DNA from: Lachnospiraceae bacterium UBA5895 | Lineage (GTDB): Bacteria > Bacillota > Clostridia > Lachnospirales > Lachnospiraceae | Reading direction: 5' to 3' | Assembly: GCA_002431915.1 (NCBI GenBank) | Contig: DJEP01000107.1 | Coordinates: 1 to 12,910 of the forward strand | Length of the DNA: 12,910 nucleotides | Shown: positions 6,937 to 12,910 of the stretch, piece after piece | Layout: every line of letters begins with the position of its first letter | Position numbering within the stretch: position 1 is the first letter of the stretch | Notes under the pieces: model-generated | Databases searched by the model: none | What the model was told of the DNA's origin: nothing | Seen by the model: the letters and a program-made list of their open reading frames with translations, nothing else | Made by a program: the position numbers and the translations under genes

Positions 6937-8093
6937 TATTCTTCTATGGGATTATCATCTTCCCCGCTCCCGGCAGCCCGCACGGCAATTCCGTTGACTT
7001 CGATATTGCCGTCCAGTTCGATGACGAGGCACTGTCTGCCGTCGATCAGTTTCGTATTGACGAGATCCGTGCGCTCGGGATTGACTTTGATGACCACATC
7101 CGGAGTCTTCACTTCAAAGCTGCGGGGATTGTAGACATTGCTCATCATGAGAGCCGTGTTCTCTCCGGCAGTCTCATCGAAACACTGATCGAAGACTTCC
7201 ATACGGTCATTGGTCACACCGCTGCTGGCGAAGATCGTTTTCACTTCATTTTTATCCAGCATGACAGGTTCGGGATCTTCCTTATGCTCCTGGGCGATTT
7301 CACTCATTTTTTCATGAATATTCTTCACTACTTCAATGGCACAGGTATCGCCTAATGTCTCCTCCACCAAAGTCTGGAAGGTCTCCTTCTGCCCGCCGGC
7401 GGACAGGGGAAGGGGACAGCCTAACATCAGGTCGACAAAGTTCTCCTTTAATTCCTCCGCATCCTTGGAATAGTACAGTGTGCTGTGCAGATCCGTACTT
7501 CTGTCATTGAACGCGGGGAACAGGAAGGCTGCATCCGGCATGCCGACCACCCAGTCGCGGATACGGTTCTGGAAGGTATTTTCCACAGCGTTGTAACTTA
7601 AGCCCGGCTTGGACAGATCCACAGGGCAGATGCAGGTGAGGATATATTCGTATACTTCATCGGAAGCGTCCTCCATCTCGATACCGTCTCTGGTACGACC
7701 CGGCACGTCGTAGGCATCATGGATCAGCAGGATCAGATAATTGCCTACATATTCATAGGATTCGATGATGCGGTCGTAGAACTGCTCCAGCAGAGCATCA
7801 TCCTTCAGACGGCTGTCCCGCAGACGTAAGAGGAATTCTTGTGTGCCGCCTTCCGTCTCACTCTTTAACGGAAATTCAAGATTCAGCAGGTTCTTGCCGA
7901 TGGTGCCGGACAGACTCTTACGCAGAATCTCGAAGTACTTGAACATCTCCTCCTCCGGCAGTGCCAGAAAGGCCTGTTTTAATTCCGTCTTTTTATTTTT
8001 TTCTCCATCCACATAGCATCCGCAGATCCGGGTGATGGAGCAGTTTTTCGGGGTGAACAGCTTTTTGATCTCGCTGATTTCCTGTTTTGTCAT
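6936..8093 (-). CDS. DUF4317 family protein
   Basis: A 385-residue protein that I recognise as DUF4317, a family of unknown function widespread in Lachnospiraceae and related gut Clostridia. Typical features are the start MTKQEISEIKKLFTP and the cysteine-containing segment RICGCYVDG (about 23-31). A long acidic middle region contains DWVVGMPDAAFLFPAF, and a C-terminal part contains the phrases VYNPRSFEVKTPDVVIKV and QCLVIELDGNIEVNG. There is no signal peptide or membrane segment, so it is expected to be cytosolic. The length is normal for the family. The ATG at 8093 is preceded by GAAGG with a 7-base spacer. It is a single-gene unit with its own promoter (8137-8165) and terminator. No function can be inferred from the neighbours. 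Confidence 0.9.
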   Translation of the reverse strand: MTKQEISEIKKLFTPKNCSITRICGCYVDGEKNKKTELKQAFLALPEEEMFKYFEILRKSLSGTIGKNLLNLEFPLKSETEGGTQEFLLRLRDSRLKDDALLEQFYDRIIESYEYVGNYLILLIHDAYDVPGRTRDGIEMEDASDEVYEYILTCICPVDLSKPGLSYNAVENTFQNRIRDWVVGMPDAAFLFPAFNDRSTDLHSTLYYSKDAEELKENFVDLMLGCPLPLSAGGQKETFQTLVEETLGDTCAIEVVKNIHEKMSEIAQEHKEDPEPVMLDKNEVKTIFASSGVTNDRMEVFDQCFDETAGENTALMMSNVYNPRSFEVKTPDVVIKVNPERTDLVNTKLIDGRQCLVIELDGNIEVNGIAVRAAGSGEDDNPIEE

Positions 8094-8136
8094 GAGAGTA
8101 CCTTCTTTCTGTTATCCATTTCGGATGAATAGTTAC

Positions 8137-8165
8137 AGTATATAATAATTTTTTATGGGGGACAA
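8137..8165 (-). promoter_or_regulatory. Promoter of the DUF4317 gene
   Basis: Minus-strand -35 TTGTCC (8160-8165), 17-base spacer rich in A/T, and -10 TATACT (8137-8142). Predicted start near 8130, giving a leader of about 37 bases. Confidence 0.65.
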
Positions 8166-8212
8166 GTGAATTCAGGTTATAGAATTTTTAGAAATCCTTC
8201 ATTTTACTATAA

Positions 8213-8241
8213 TTGTTTTCTGACAAATAAGGTGTTATTAT
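8213..8241 (+). promoter_or_regulatory. Promoter of the HEAT-repeat gene
   Basis: -35 TTGTTT (8213-8218), 17-base spacer and -10 TATTAT (8236-8241). The start would be near 8247, so the transcript has a leader of about 95 bases, long for so small a gene. Confidence 0.6.
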
Positions 8242-8257
8242 AACATCATCAAGAAAA

Positions 8258-8337
8258 GCCAATCACCACAGGCGACATACAGTGATGATCCGGAGACGAT
8301 TTCACCGCCCCCGCGCTGGCAGAAAGAAAGAGGCGCG
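8258..8337 (+). promoter_or_regulatory. Structured 5' leader, candidate translational switch
   Basis: Nested pairings can be drawn: GCCA (8258-8261) with TGGC (8317-8320), GGCG (8271-8274) with CGCC (8306-8309), and GTGA (8282-8285) with TCAC (8302-8305). The last two right arms are contiguous. The hairpin extends with ATC/GAT around the loop CGGAGAC. An alternative helix, CGCGCT (8312-8317) with GGCGCG (8332-8337), would cover the end of the Shine-Dalgarno site AAAGAGG (8327-8333). The two folds cannot form together as simple stems. I could not match it to a known riboswitch class. Confidence 0.45.
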
Positions 8338-8342
8338 TATTT

Positions 8343-8675
8343 ATGGAACAACATGATTTGAGCAAGATCCAAAAATTACAGGAGAAAGGAAAATCCGACA
8401 AGATTATCAAATATCTGAGTTCTTCCGATGATACAGTGGTGGTAGCTGCACTTGAAGCTCTGAGCCAGATCAAAGATGAAGACAGTGTCAACAGCATTGC
8501 CCACATGATCGATAATCCGGATGCTAAGATCCGAATGGAAGCAGCAAAGGCATTGGGAAGTATCGGTACCGAATATGCCAAAACCTATCTGTTGCACAGA
8601 CTGAATGCGGAACAGGATGAAACCGTGAAGACAGCCATCAAGGATGCCCTTCACACCCTGGCAGAGCATCATTAA
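8343..8675 (+). CDS. Small HEAT-repeat protein
   Basis: A 110-residue cytosolic protein. After a short helical start, three helical-hairpin repeats can be seen at about 16-44, 46-76 and 77-108. They show the pattern of HEAT/PBS-lyase repeats: an aliphatic helix, then D or P near a turn, then a helix such as VVVAALEALSQIKD or IRMEAAKALGSIGT. Such repeats form a solenoid for protein binding, and no catalytic residues are apparent. The partner is unknown. The start ATG at 8343 follows AAAGAGG (8327-8333) with 9 bases between. The gene is a single unit between its promoter (8213-8241) and a strong terminator (8722-8751). Its long leader (8247-8342) has a stable predicted fold, so translation may be regulated. 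Confidence 0.85.
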   Translation: MEQHDLSKIQKLQEKGKSDKIIKYLSSSDDTVVVAALEALSQIKDEDSVNSIAHMIDNPDAKIRMEAAKALGSIGTEYAKTYLLHRLNAEQDETVKTAIKDALHTLAEHH

Positions 8676-8721
8676 TTAGCTTTACTCGTAGTTTTTCTAC
8701 TTATACATTTTCCCTCTTATT

Positions 8722-8751
8722 GGCGTCCGGATGATTCCGGGCGCCTTTTTT
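8722..8751 (+). terminator. Strong intrinsic terminator of the HEAT-repeat gene
   Basis: GGCGTCCGGA (8722-8731) pairs fully with TCCGGGCGCC (8736-8745, one G-U) around TGAT and is followed by six T. It lies 46 bases after the stop codon. Confidence 0.93.
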
Positions 8752-8802
8752 ATACATTTTTTTATTCTGCGAAATTTGGAAAAATCTTGCGACGGGTTCT
8801 GC

Positions 8803-8832
8803 TTGAAGCCATGCGGCATATCTATTTATAAT
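8803..8832 (+). promoter_or_regulatory. Promoter of the Spo0A-like gene
   Basis: -35 TTGAAG (8803-8808), an 18-base spacer containing a small GCC-ATGC-GGC dyad, and a perfect -10 TATAAT (8827-8832). Transcription would start near 8839. No TGTCGAA (0A box) is visible near it. Confidence 0.7.
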
Positions 8833-8879
8833 AGAACGGTACGTGAAAAAAGTAGTTTTGTAGTCATGGAGGTAGTTTA

Positions 8880-9407
8880 ATGGAAAAATTAAACATTACA
8901 ACTACAAAGGATAATGAAAAAGTATACAAAATCCTGGGGGATCTGATGAATGCCAACAAGGAATTCCAAATTATGATCACGGTTCCTTCTACGAAAAACG
9001 CCAAAGACAGTGCAGAAAAAGTGACAGAAAAGAAGGAACAGGCCCCGGAAGTCATCCATGACCTGGAAAAAGATGTCACGGATATGATCCATGAGATCGG
9101 AGTGCCTGCACATATCAAAGGATACCAGTATTTGCGGGAAGCCATCATGATGTCGGTGGAGGATCCGACCATGATCAGTTCCATTACGAAGATCCTGTAT
9201 CCCACCATTGCCAAGCGTTTCCAGACCACACCCAGCCGTGTGGAACGTGCCATCCGTCATGCCATCGAAGTGGCCTGGAGCAGAGGACGCATGGAGACGT
9301 TGGATGCCATGTTCGGCTACACTATCGACACAGGCAAAGGCAAGCCCACGAACTCCGAATTTATCGCTCTGATCGCCGACAGAATCCGACTTTCCTACAG
9401 ATCCTGA
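8880..9407 (+). CDS. Spo0A-like transcription factor lacking most of the receiver domain
   Basis: A 175-residue protein. Residues about 60-175 are a complete Spo0A C-terminal DNA-binding domain, the effector domain of the sporulation master regulator. HEIGVPAHIKGYQYLREAI, SSITKILYPTIAKRF, the recognition-helix region TPSRVERAIRHAIEVAW and GKGKPTNSEFIALIADRIR are all preserved. Residues 1-38 (MEKLNITTTKDNEKVYKILGD onward) resemble the first strand and helix of a Spo0A receiver, but the first acidic-pocket residue is K10 instead of D. The phosphorylated aspartate and the rest of the receiver are absent. They are replaced by a lysine/glutamate-rich linker (about 39-58). Full-length Spo0A has about 265 residues. 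GGAGG (8868-8872) lies 7 bases before the ATG. The product should bind 0A-box DNA without needing phosphorylation, or act as a competitor of the normal Spo0A. It is not next to spoIVB, the usual spo0A neighbour, so it is probably a paralogue. Confidence 0.92.
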   Translation: MEKLNITTTKDNEKVYKILGDLMNANKEFQIMITVPSTKNAKDSAEKVTEKKEQAPEVIHDLEKDVTDMIHEIGVPAHIKGYQYLREAIMMSVEDPTMISSITKILYPTIAKRFQTTPSRVERAIRHAIEVAWSRGRMETLDAMFGYTIDTGKGKPTNSEFIALIADRIRLSYRS

Positions 9408-9443
9408 CAGACTCTAAAAGATTTGTAAAATGTCTGTGCCCTC

Positions 9444-9472
9444 TTTTCTACGAATCGTAAACATGATATAAT
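9444..9472 (+). promoter_or_regulatory. Extended -10 promoter of glgA
   Basis: TGATATAAT (9464-9472) is an extended -10 with a perfect hexamer at 9467-9472. The -35 (TTTTCT, 9444-9449, 17-base spacer) is weak, which is usual for extended -10 promoters. A short TACG-AAT-CGTA dyad lies in the spacer. Confidence 0.65.
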
Positions 9473-9519
9473 CAATCTGTGTTTTGAAATACAAGCCGTA
9501 GCATATGTGGAGGGTTTAC

Positions 9520-10965
9520 ATGAAAAAAATTCTTTTTGCCGCATCGGAAGGCGTACCTTTTATCAAGACCGGAGGACTTGCGGATGTCGTAGGATCTTTG
9601 CCGAAGTATATTGACAAGGAGTATTTTGATGTAAGAGTGTTTATCCCGAAGTATATCTGCATGAAGCAGGAGATGAAGGATAAACTGAAGTATGTGACAC
9701 ATTTCTACATGGATTTCAACTGGCAGAATGTGTATGTAGGTGTACTGGAGGCGGAGGAAGCCGGAGTACATTACTATTTCATCGACAATGAGAGCTATTT
9801 CGGAGGCTTCAAGCCTTATGGGGATGATCCCAGATATGAGATCGAGAAGTACGCTTATTTCTGCAAGGCAGTGCTGTCGGCATTACCGCTTCTGAATTTC
9901 CAGCCGGATCTGATCCACTGTCATGACTGGCAGACCGGACTGATCCCCGTATATCTGAAGGAGCGTTTCCACGGTGGAGATTTTTACCGCAATATCAAGT
10001 CCGTTATTACCATACATAACCTGAAGTTCCAGGGAAAATGGGATGTGAAGACGGTACAGAGCATCACCGGGCTGCCGGAGTATTATTTTACCTCTGACAA
10101 GCTGGAGGCTTACAAGGATGCGAACTTGTTAAAGGGCGGTATTGTATTTGCAGATGCGGTGACTACCGTGAGTGATACCTATGCGGAGGAAATCAAGACA
10201 CCGTTCTACGGTGAGGGGCTGGACGGACTGCTGCGTGCGAGAAGCCATGATCTGCGCGGTATCGTCAATGGTATCGACTATGAAGAGTTCAATCCGGAGA
10301 CGGACAAAAATATCGTAAAAGCCTACAATGCAGTGAACTTCCGCAAGGAAAAAGTGAAAAACAAACGTGCCCTGCAGGAAGAGTTGGGACTTCGCGTGGA
10401 TGATAAGAAAATGATGATCGGTCTGGTATCCCGACTGACAGACCAGAAGGGTCTGGATCTGATTGCTTATGTAATGGATGAATTATGTCAGGATGATATT
10501 CAGTTCGTAGTACTGGGTACCGGTGAGGAACGTTATGAGAATATGTTCCGTCATTTCGACTGGAAGTACGGTGATAAGGTATCCGCCAATATTTATTATT
10601 CGGACGCATTGTCCCATAAGGTATATGCGGCATGTGACGCTTATCTGATGCCGTCCCTGTTTGAACCCTGCGGACTGAGTCAGCTGATTGCACTGCGTTA
10701 CGGCACTGTGCCCATCGTTAGAGAGACCGGTGGACTGAAGGACACCGTACAGCCTTACAATGAGTATGAGAGTACCGGTACAGGCTTCAGCTTCAAGAAT
10801 TATAATGCACATGAAATGCTGAATACAATCCGTTATGCGGAGCATATTTACTATGACAGGAAGAGAGAGTGGAATAAGATCGTGGATCGTGCCATGGCCG
10901 TCGACTATTCCTGGAAAGTATCCGCCGGAAAATACCAGGAAATGTATGACTGGCTGATCGGATAA
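9520..10965 (+). CDS. glgA: Glycogen synthase (ADP-glucose type, GT5 family)
   Basis: The enzyme transfers glucose from ADP-glucose to the non-reducing end of an alpha-1,4-glucan (EC 2.4.1.21) in the cytosol. The protein has 481 residues, the normal length. The N-terminal domain starts with the ADP-glucose-binding K16-TGGLADV motif and has HCHDWQTGLIP and VITIHNLKFQG. The C-terminal domain begins near residue 290 with the glycosyltransferase segment GLVSRLTDQKGLDLI and holds the catalytic E382-P-C-G-L-S motif and RETGGLKDTV. The ATG at 9520 is used: GGAGGG (9509-9514) lies 5 bases upstream, and MKKILFAASE is the usual start. The ATG at 9505 precedes this site. No glgB, glgC or glgP is in the window. 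The flippase gene follows after 26 bases without a terminator, so the two are probably co-transcribed. Confidence 0.96.
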   Translation: MKKILFAASEGVPFIKTGGLADVVGSLPKYIDKEYFDVRVFIPKYICMKQEMKDKLKYVTHFYMDFNWQNVYVGVLEAEEAGVHYYFIDNESYFGGFKPYGDDPRYEIEKYAYFCKAVLSALPLLNFQPDLIHCHDWQTGLIPVYLKERFHGGDFYRNIKSVITIHNLKFQGKWDVKTVQSITGLPEYYFTSDKLEAYKDANLLKGGIVFADAVTTVSDTYAEEIKTPFYGEGLDGLLRARSHDLRGIVNGIDYEEFNPETDKNIVKAYNAVNFRKEKVKNKRALQEELGLRVDDKKMMIGLVSRLTDQKGLDLIAYVMDELCQDDIQFVVLGTGEERYENMFRHFDWKYGDKVSANIYYSDALSHKVYAACDAYLMPSLFEPCGLSQLIALRYGTVPIVRETGGLKDTVQPYNEYESTGTGFSFKNYNAHEMLNTIRYAEHIYYDRKREWNKIVDRAMAVDYSWKVSAGKYQEMYDWLIG

Positions 10966-10991
10966 AGAACTGAAATAAGGTAAGATAACAT

Positions 10992-12656
10992 ATGGCAGAT
11001 AAGAACAGTTCCAAGAACAATTTTATCATGCAGGCGGGTATTCTGGCAGCAGCCGGAATCATCAGCAGAATTATAGGGCTCCTTTACAGGGGCCCTTTAC
11101 AGAGTGTCATCGGAAATCTCGGACTGGGGTATTACCAGTCTGCTTATAACTATTATACGATCATTCTGTTAATTTCCTCCTACAGTATTCCTTCGGCAAT
11201 CTCCAAAGCCATCGCTCAGAAGCTGGGAGAGAAGGAATACCGCAACGCGCACAGACTGTTCCATGGGGCCATGATCTATGTACTGGTGGTTGGCGGTATT
11301 GCCAGCCTTTTTCTGTTTTTCGGAGCGGGATTGTTCGTGTCGGGAGCAGCAGTCACGGTACTGCGTACTTTCGCGCCGACGATTTTTGTCTACGGTATTC
11401 TGGGTGTCCTGCGGGGATATTTTCAGGCGCATAAGAGCATGGCGCAGACTTCCGTGTCACAGATTCTGGAGCAAATCGCCAATGCGGTAGTCAGCGTGGG
11501 TGCTGCTTACCTGCTGATCAATCTGTTCATGGGAACCATGGAGATTCCGGAAGATCAGGCCGGTCAGGTGAAGAGAGCAACATACGGTGCCGTGGGCAGT
11601 GCACTGGGTACCGGTGTCGGTGTGCTGGTGGCGTTACTCTTCATGGCAGGGGTCTACGCCCTGAACCGTAAGATGATCCTGCGCAGAGTACAGCATGACA
11701 GACATTCTCATGTGGATTCTTATGGACAGATATTCAAGACGATCACCATGGTGGTGACACCGTTTATTCTGAGTACAGCTGTATATAACTTAAGCAGTAC
11801 GGTCAACAACAGCATTTATACCAAATGGTATCCGGATCTGCGGGGACTGGATACGGTATCCATTTATGAAAAATACGGTATTTTTTCCGGACAGTCACTG
11901 ACGATGTCCAACATTCCCATTGCCTTTGCTTCCGCTATGGCTTCGGCGATGATTCCTTCCGTGGCACAGCTCATGGCGGCCAGGGATGTGAAGGGAGCCA
12001 GAGAGAAAATCGGTCTGGCGGTGAAGACCACCATGGTAATCTCCATTCCCTGTGCAGTGGGACTTTGTGTACTGGCGAAGCCGGTGATCAGCCTGCTGTT
12101 CACGAACAAGACGGCAGAGGAACTGAACCTGGCAGCAACACTGTTAATGACATTATCTCTGTCTGTCATCTTTTATGCGCTGTCCACTTTGAACAGCTCC
12201 ATCTTACAGGGGATGGGAAAAGTCAACACGCCGATCATCAATGCCGGTATCTCCCTGGTGGTACAGACGGTGGCAGCGATACTTCTTCTGAAGTTCACAG
12301 ACCTGGATCTGTACAGCATTGCCATCGCCAATACGTTGTATTCCGGCATGATGTGTGTACTGAACCAGTGGGCGGTGCGAAAAGCAGTGGGATATAAGCA
12401 GGAAATCGTAAGGACTTTCGTGATTCCTGCCTTTGCCTCCGCTTTTATGGGGGCATCGGCCTGGGCCATCTATGAAGGCTTGTATATGGTGACCAGATCC
12501 ATGAGGATCTCCGTCATCCCGGCGATCGTGATCGCCGCCGTAGTCTACTTTGTCATGCTGATTCTGATGCGTGGCATCACAGAACAGGAGCTTCGCAGCT
12601 TCCCGAAGGGATATCTGCTGGTGAAGGTGGCGAAGAAGTGTCGGCTGTTAAGATAA
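10992..12656 (+). CDS. MOP-superfamily flippase (MurJ/SpoVB/YtgP type)
   Basis: A 554-residue integral membrane protein with about 14 predicted helices. It belongs to the polysaccharide-biosynthesis/MurJ group, which moves undecaprenyl-linked precursors such as lipid II across the membrane. The family signature is in the N-terminus: FIMQAGILAAAGIISRIIG followed by LYRGPLQSVIGNLGLGYYQ, then SSYSIPSAISKAIAQKLGE. FVYGILGVLRGYFQAHKSM (helix 4 region) and SSTVNNSIYTKWY in the middle also fit. Length matches Bacillus YtgP and SpoVB (about 520-545). Whether it serves cell-wall synthesis (MurJ role), spore cortex (SpoVB role) or another glycan cannot be told from sequence alone. The ATG at 10992 has AAGG 11 bases upstream, a long spacing. 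It ends the glgA operon, with a terminator at 12693-12733. Confidence 0.9.
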   Translation: MADKNSSKNNFIMQAGILAAAGIISRIIGLLYRGPLQSVIGNLGLGYYQSAYNYYTIILLISSYSIPSAISKAIAQKLGEKEYRNAHRLFHGAMIYVLVVGGIASLFLFFGAGLFVSGAAVTVLRTFAPTIFVYGILGVLRGYFQAHKSMAQTSVSQILEQIANAVVSVGAAYLLINLFMGTMEIPEDQAGQVKRATYGAVGSALGTGVGVLVALLFMAGVYALNRKMILRRVQHDRHSHVDSYGQIFKTITMVVTPFILSTAVYNLSSTVNNSIYTKWYPDLRGLDTVSIYEKYGIFSGQSLTMSNIPIAFASAMASAMIPSVAQLMAARDVKGAREKIGLAVKTTMVISIPCAVGLCVLAKPVISLLFTNKTAEELNLAATLLMTLSLSVIFYALSTLNSSILQGMGKVNTPIINAGISLVVQTVAAILLLKFTDLDLYSIAIANTLYSGMMCVLNQWAVRKAVGYKQEIVRTFVIPAFASAFMGASAWAIYEGLYMVTRSMRISVIPAIVIAAVVYFVMLILMRGITEQELRSFPKGYLLVKVAKKCRLLR

Positions 12657-12692
12657 AGAGAACTTAGATACAGAAATATGTATAGAAAGAAA

Positions 12693-12733
12693 CCTGCCTC
12701 ATGATGGTGTCATCGTCGGAGGCAGGCTTTTTT
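12693..12733 (+). terminator. Intrinsic terminator of the glgA-flippase operon
   Basis: CCTGCCTC (12693-12700) pairs with GAGGCAGG (12719-12726). The loop can itself pair ATGA/TCAT. CTTTTTT follows at 12727-12733. It lies 37 bases after the flippase stop. Confidence 0.9.
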
Positions 12734-12759
12734 GTGTTCGTGGGCGTAAACGGCTGTAG

Positions 12760-12910
12760 GAAGTGAAATAAGCCCCGGAAAGATCAAGGAAGCGGGGCAA
12801 AAAGAGGAAAAGAAGCGAAATAAACCCTGGAAAGATAGAGAGAGCGGGGCGTAGGGAGAAAAAGAAGCCGAATAAGTCCCAGGATGATCGGGAGAGCGGG
12901 GCGTAGAGAG
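12760..12910. repeat. 52-bp tandem repeat, about three copies, running off the window
   Basis: Copies start at 12760, 12812 and 12864 (the last cut by the window end), all with the same 52-base period. Each begins GAAG..GAATAA-like, then has a C-rich segment (CCCCG, CCCTG, CCCAG) and, 15-16 bases later, GCGGGGC followed by a purine-rich spacer. In copy 1 GCCCCG (12772-12777) and CGGGGC (12793-12798) pair perfectly; copy 2 pairs with one wobble; copy 3 has one mismatch. The period is not a multiple of three and each copy has stop codons, so it is non-coding. Confidence 0.85.

Noticed and set aside
8880..9407. The organism's normal spo0A gene
   Set aside because: The phosphoacceptor part of the receiver is missing and the gene is not beside spoIVB, so I treat it as a paralogue. 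The rest of the genome would be needed to be certain.
9407..9447. Terminator after the Spo0A-like gene
   Set aside because: ACAGAC/GTCTGT gives only six pairs around a 19-base loop, and the T run is offset. It is too weak to call, so some read-through into glgA is possible.
12760..12910. CRISPR array
   Set aside because: The period is constant, but the whole 52-base unit is related between copies. There are no unrelated spacers between identical repeats, and no cas gene is in the window.

Overview
The window looks like a chromosomal segment of a Lachnospiraceae-type Clostridia (Bacillota). The reasons are a DUF4317 protein, a Spo0A DNA-binding domain, strong GGAGG-type ribosome binding sites, near-consensus sigma-A promoters and a moderate GC content. 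No species can be named from the sequence alone.

Layout. 1-120: the 3' part of a tRNA-Val(TAC) and its terminator. 190-704: a small two-helix membrane protein of unknown function with its own promoter and terminator. 713-4505: a two-gene operon with a 4-base overlap, coding for an SbcD/YhaO-like metallophosphoesterase and an SbcC/YhaN-like coiled-coil ATPase. The ATPase carries a transmembrane hairpin where Rad50/SbcC proteins have a zinc hook. 4530-6776: a decaying block of a LysR regulator (minus), a MATE transporter and an aldo-keto reductase (both plus). All three have lost internal segments, and the reductase is also frameshifted. The regulatory region between the LysR and MATE genes still looks intact, with two overlapping divergent promoters around a dyad. 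6936-8093 (minus): a DUF4317 gene. 8213-8751: a small HEAT-repeat protein gene with a strong terminator and a leader that folds into a riboswitch-like structure. 8803-9407: a Spo0A-like protein that keeps the start of the receiver domain and the whole DNA-binding domain but lacks the phosphorylation site. 9444-12733: glgA (glycogen synthase) followed 26 bases later by a MurJ/SpoVB/YtgP-type flippase gene, then a terminator. 12760-12910: a 52-bp tandem repeat that continues past the window end.

How the genes relate. The nuclease and ATPase almost certainly form one complex. LysR, MATE and the reductase look like a former regulated efflux/detoxification module that is being lost. GlgA and the flippase are probably co-transcribed, but no other glycogen genes are present, so their link is unclear. 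The most unusual items are the receiver-deleted Spo0A, the structured leader of the HEAT-repeat gene, the tandem repeat and the eroded LysR-MATE-reductase block.
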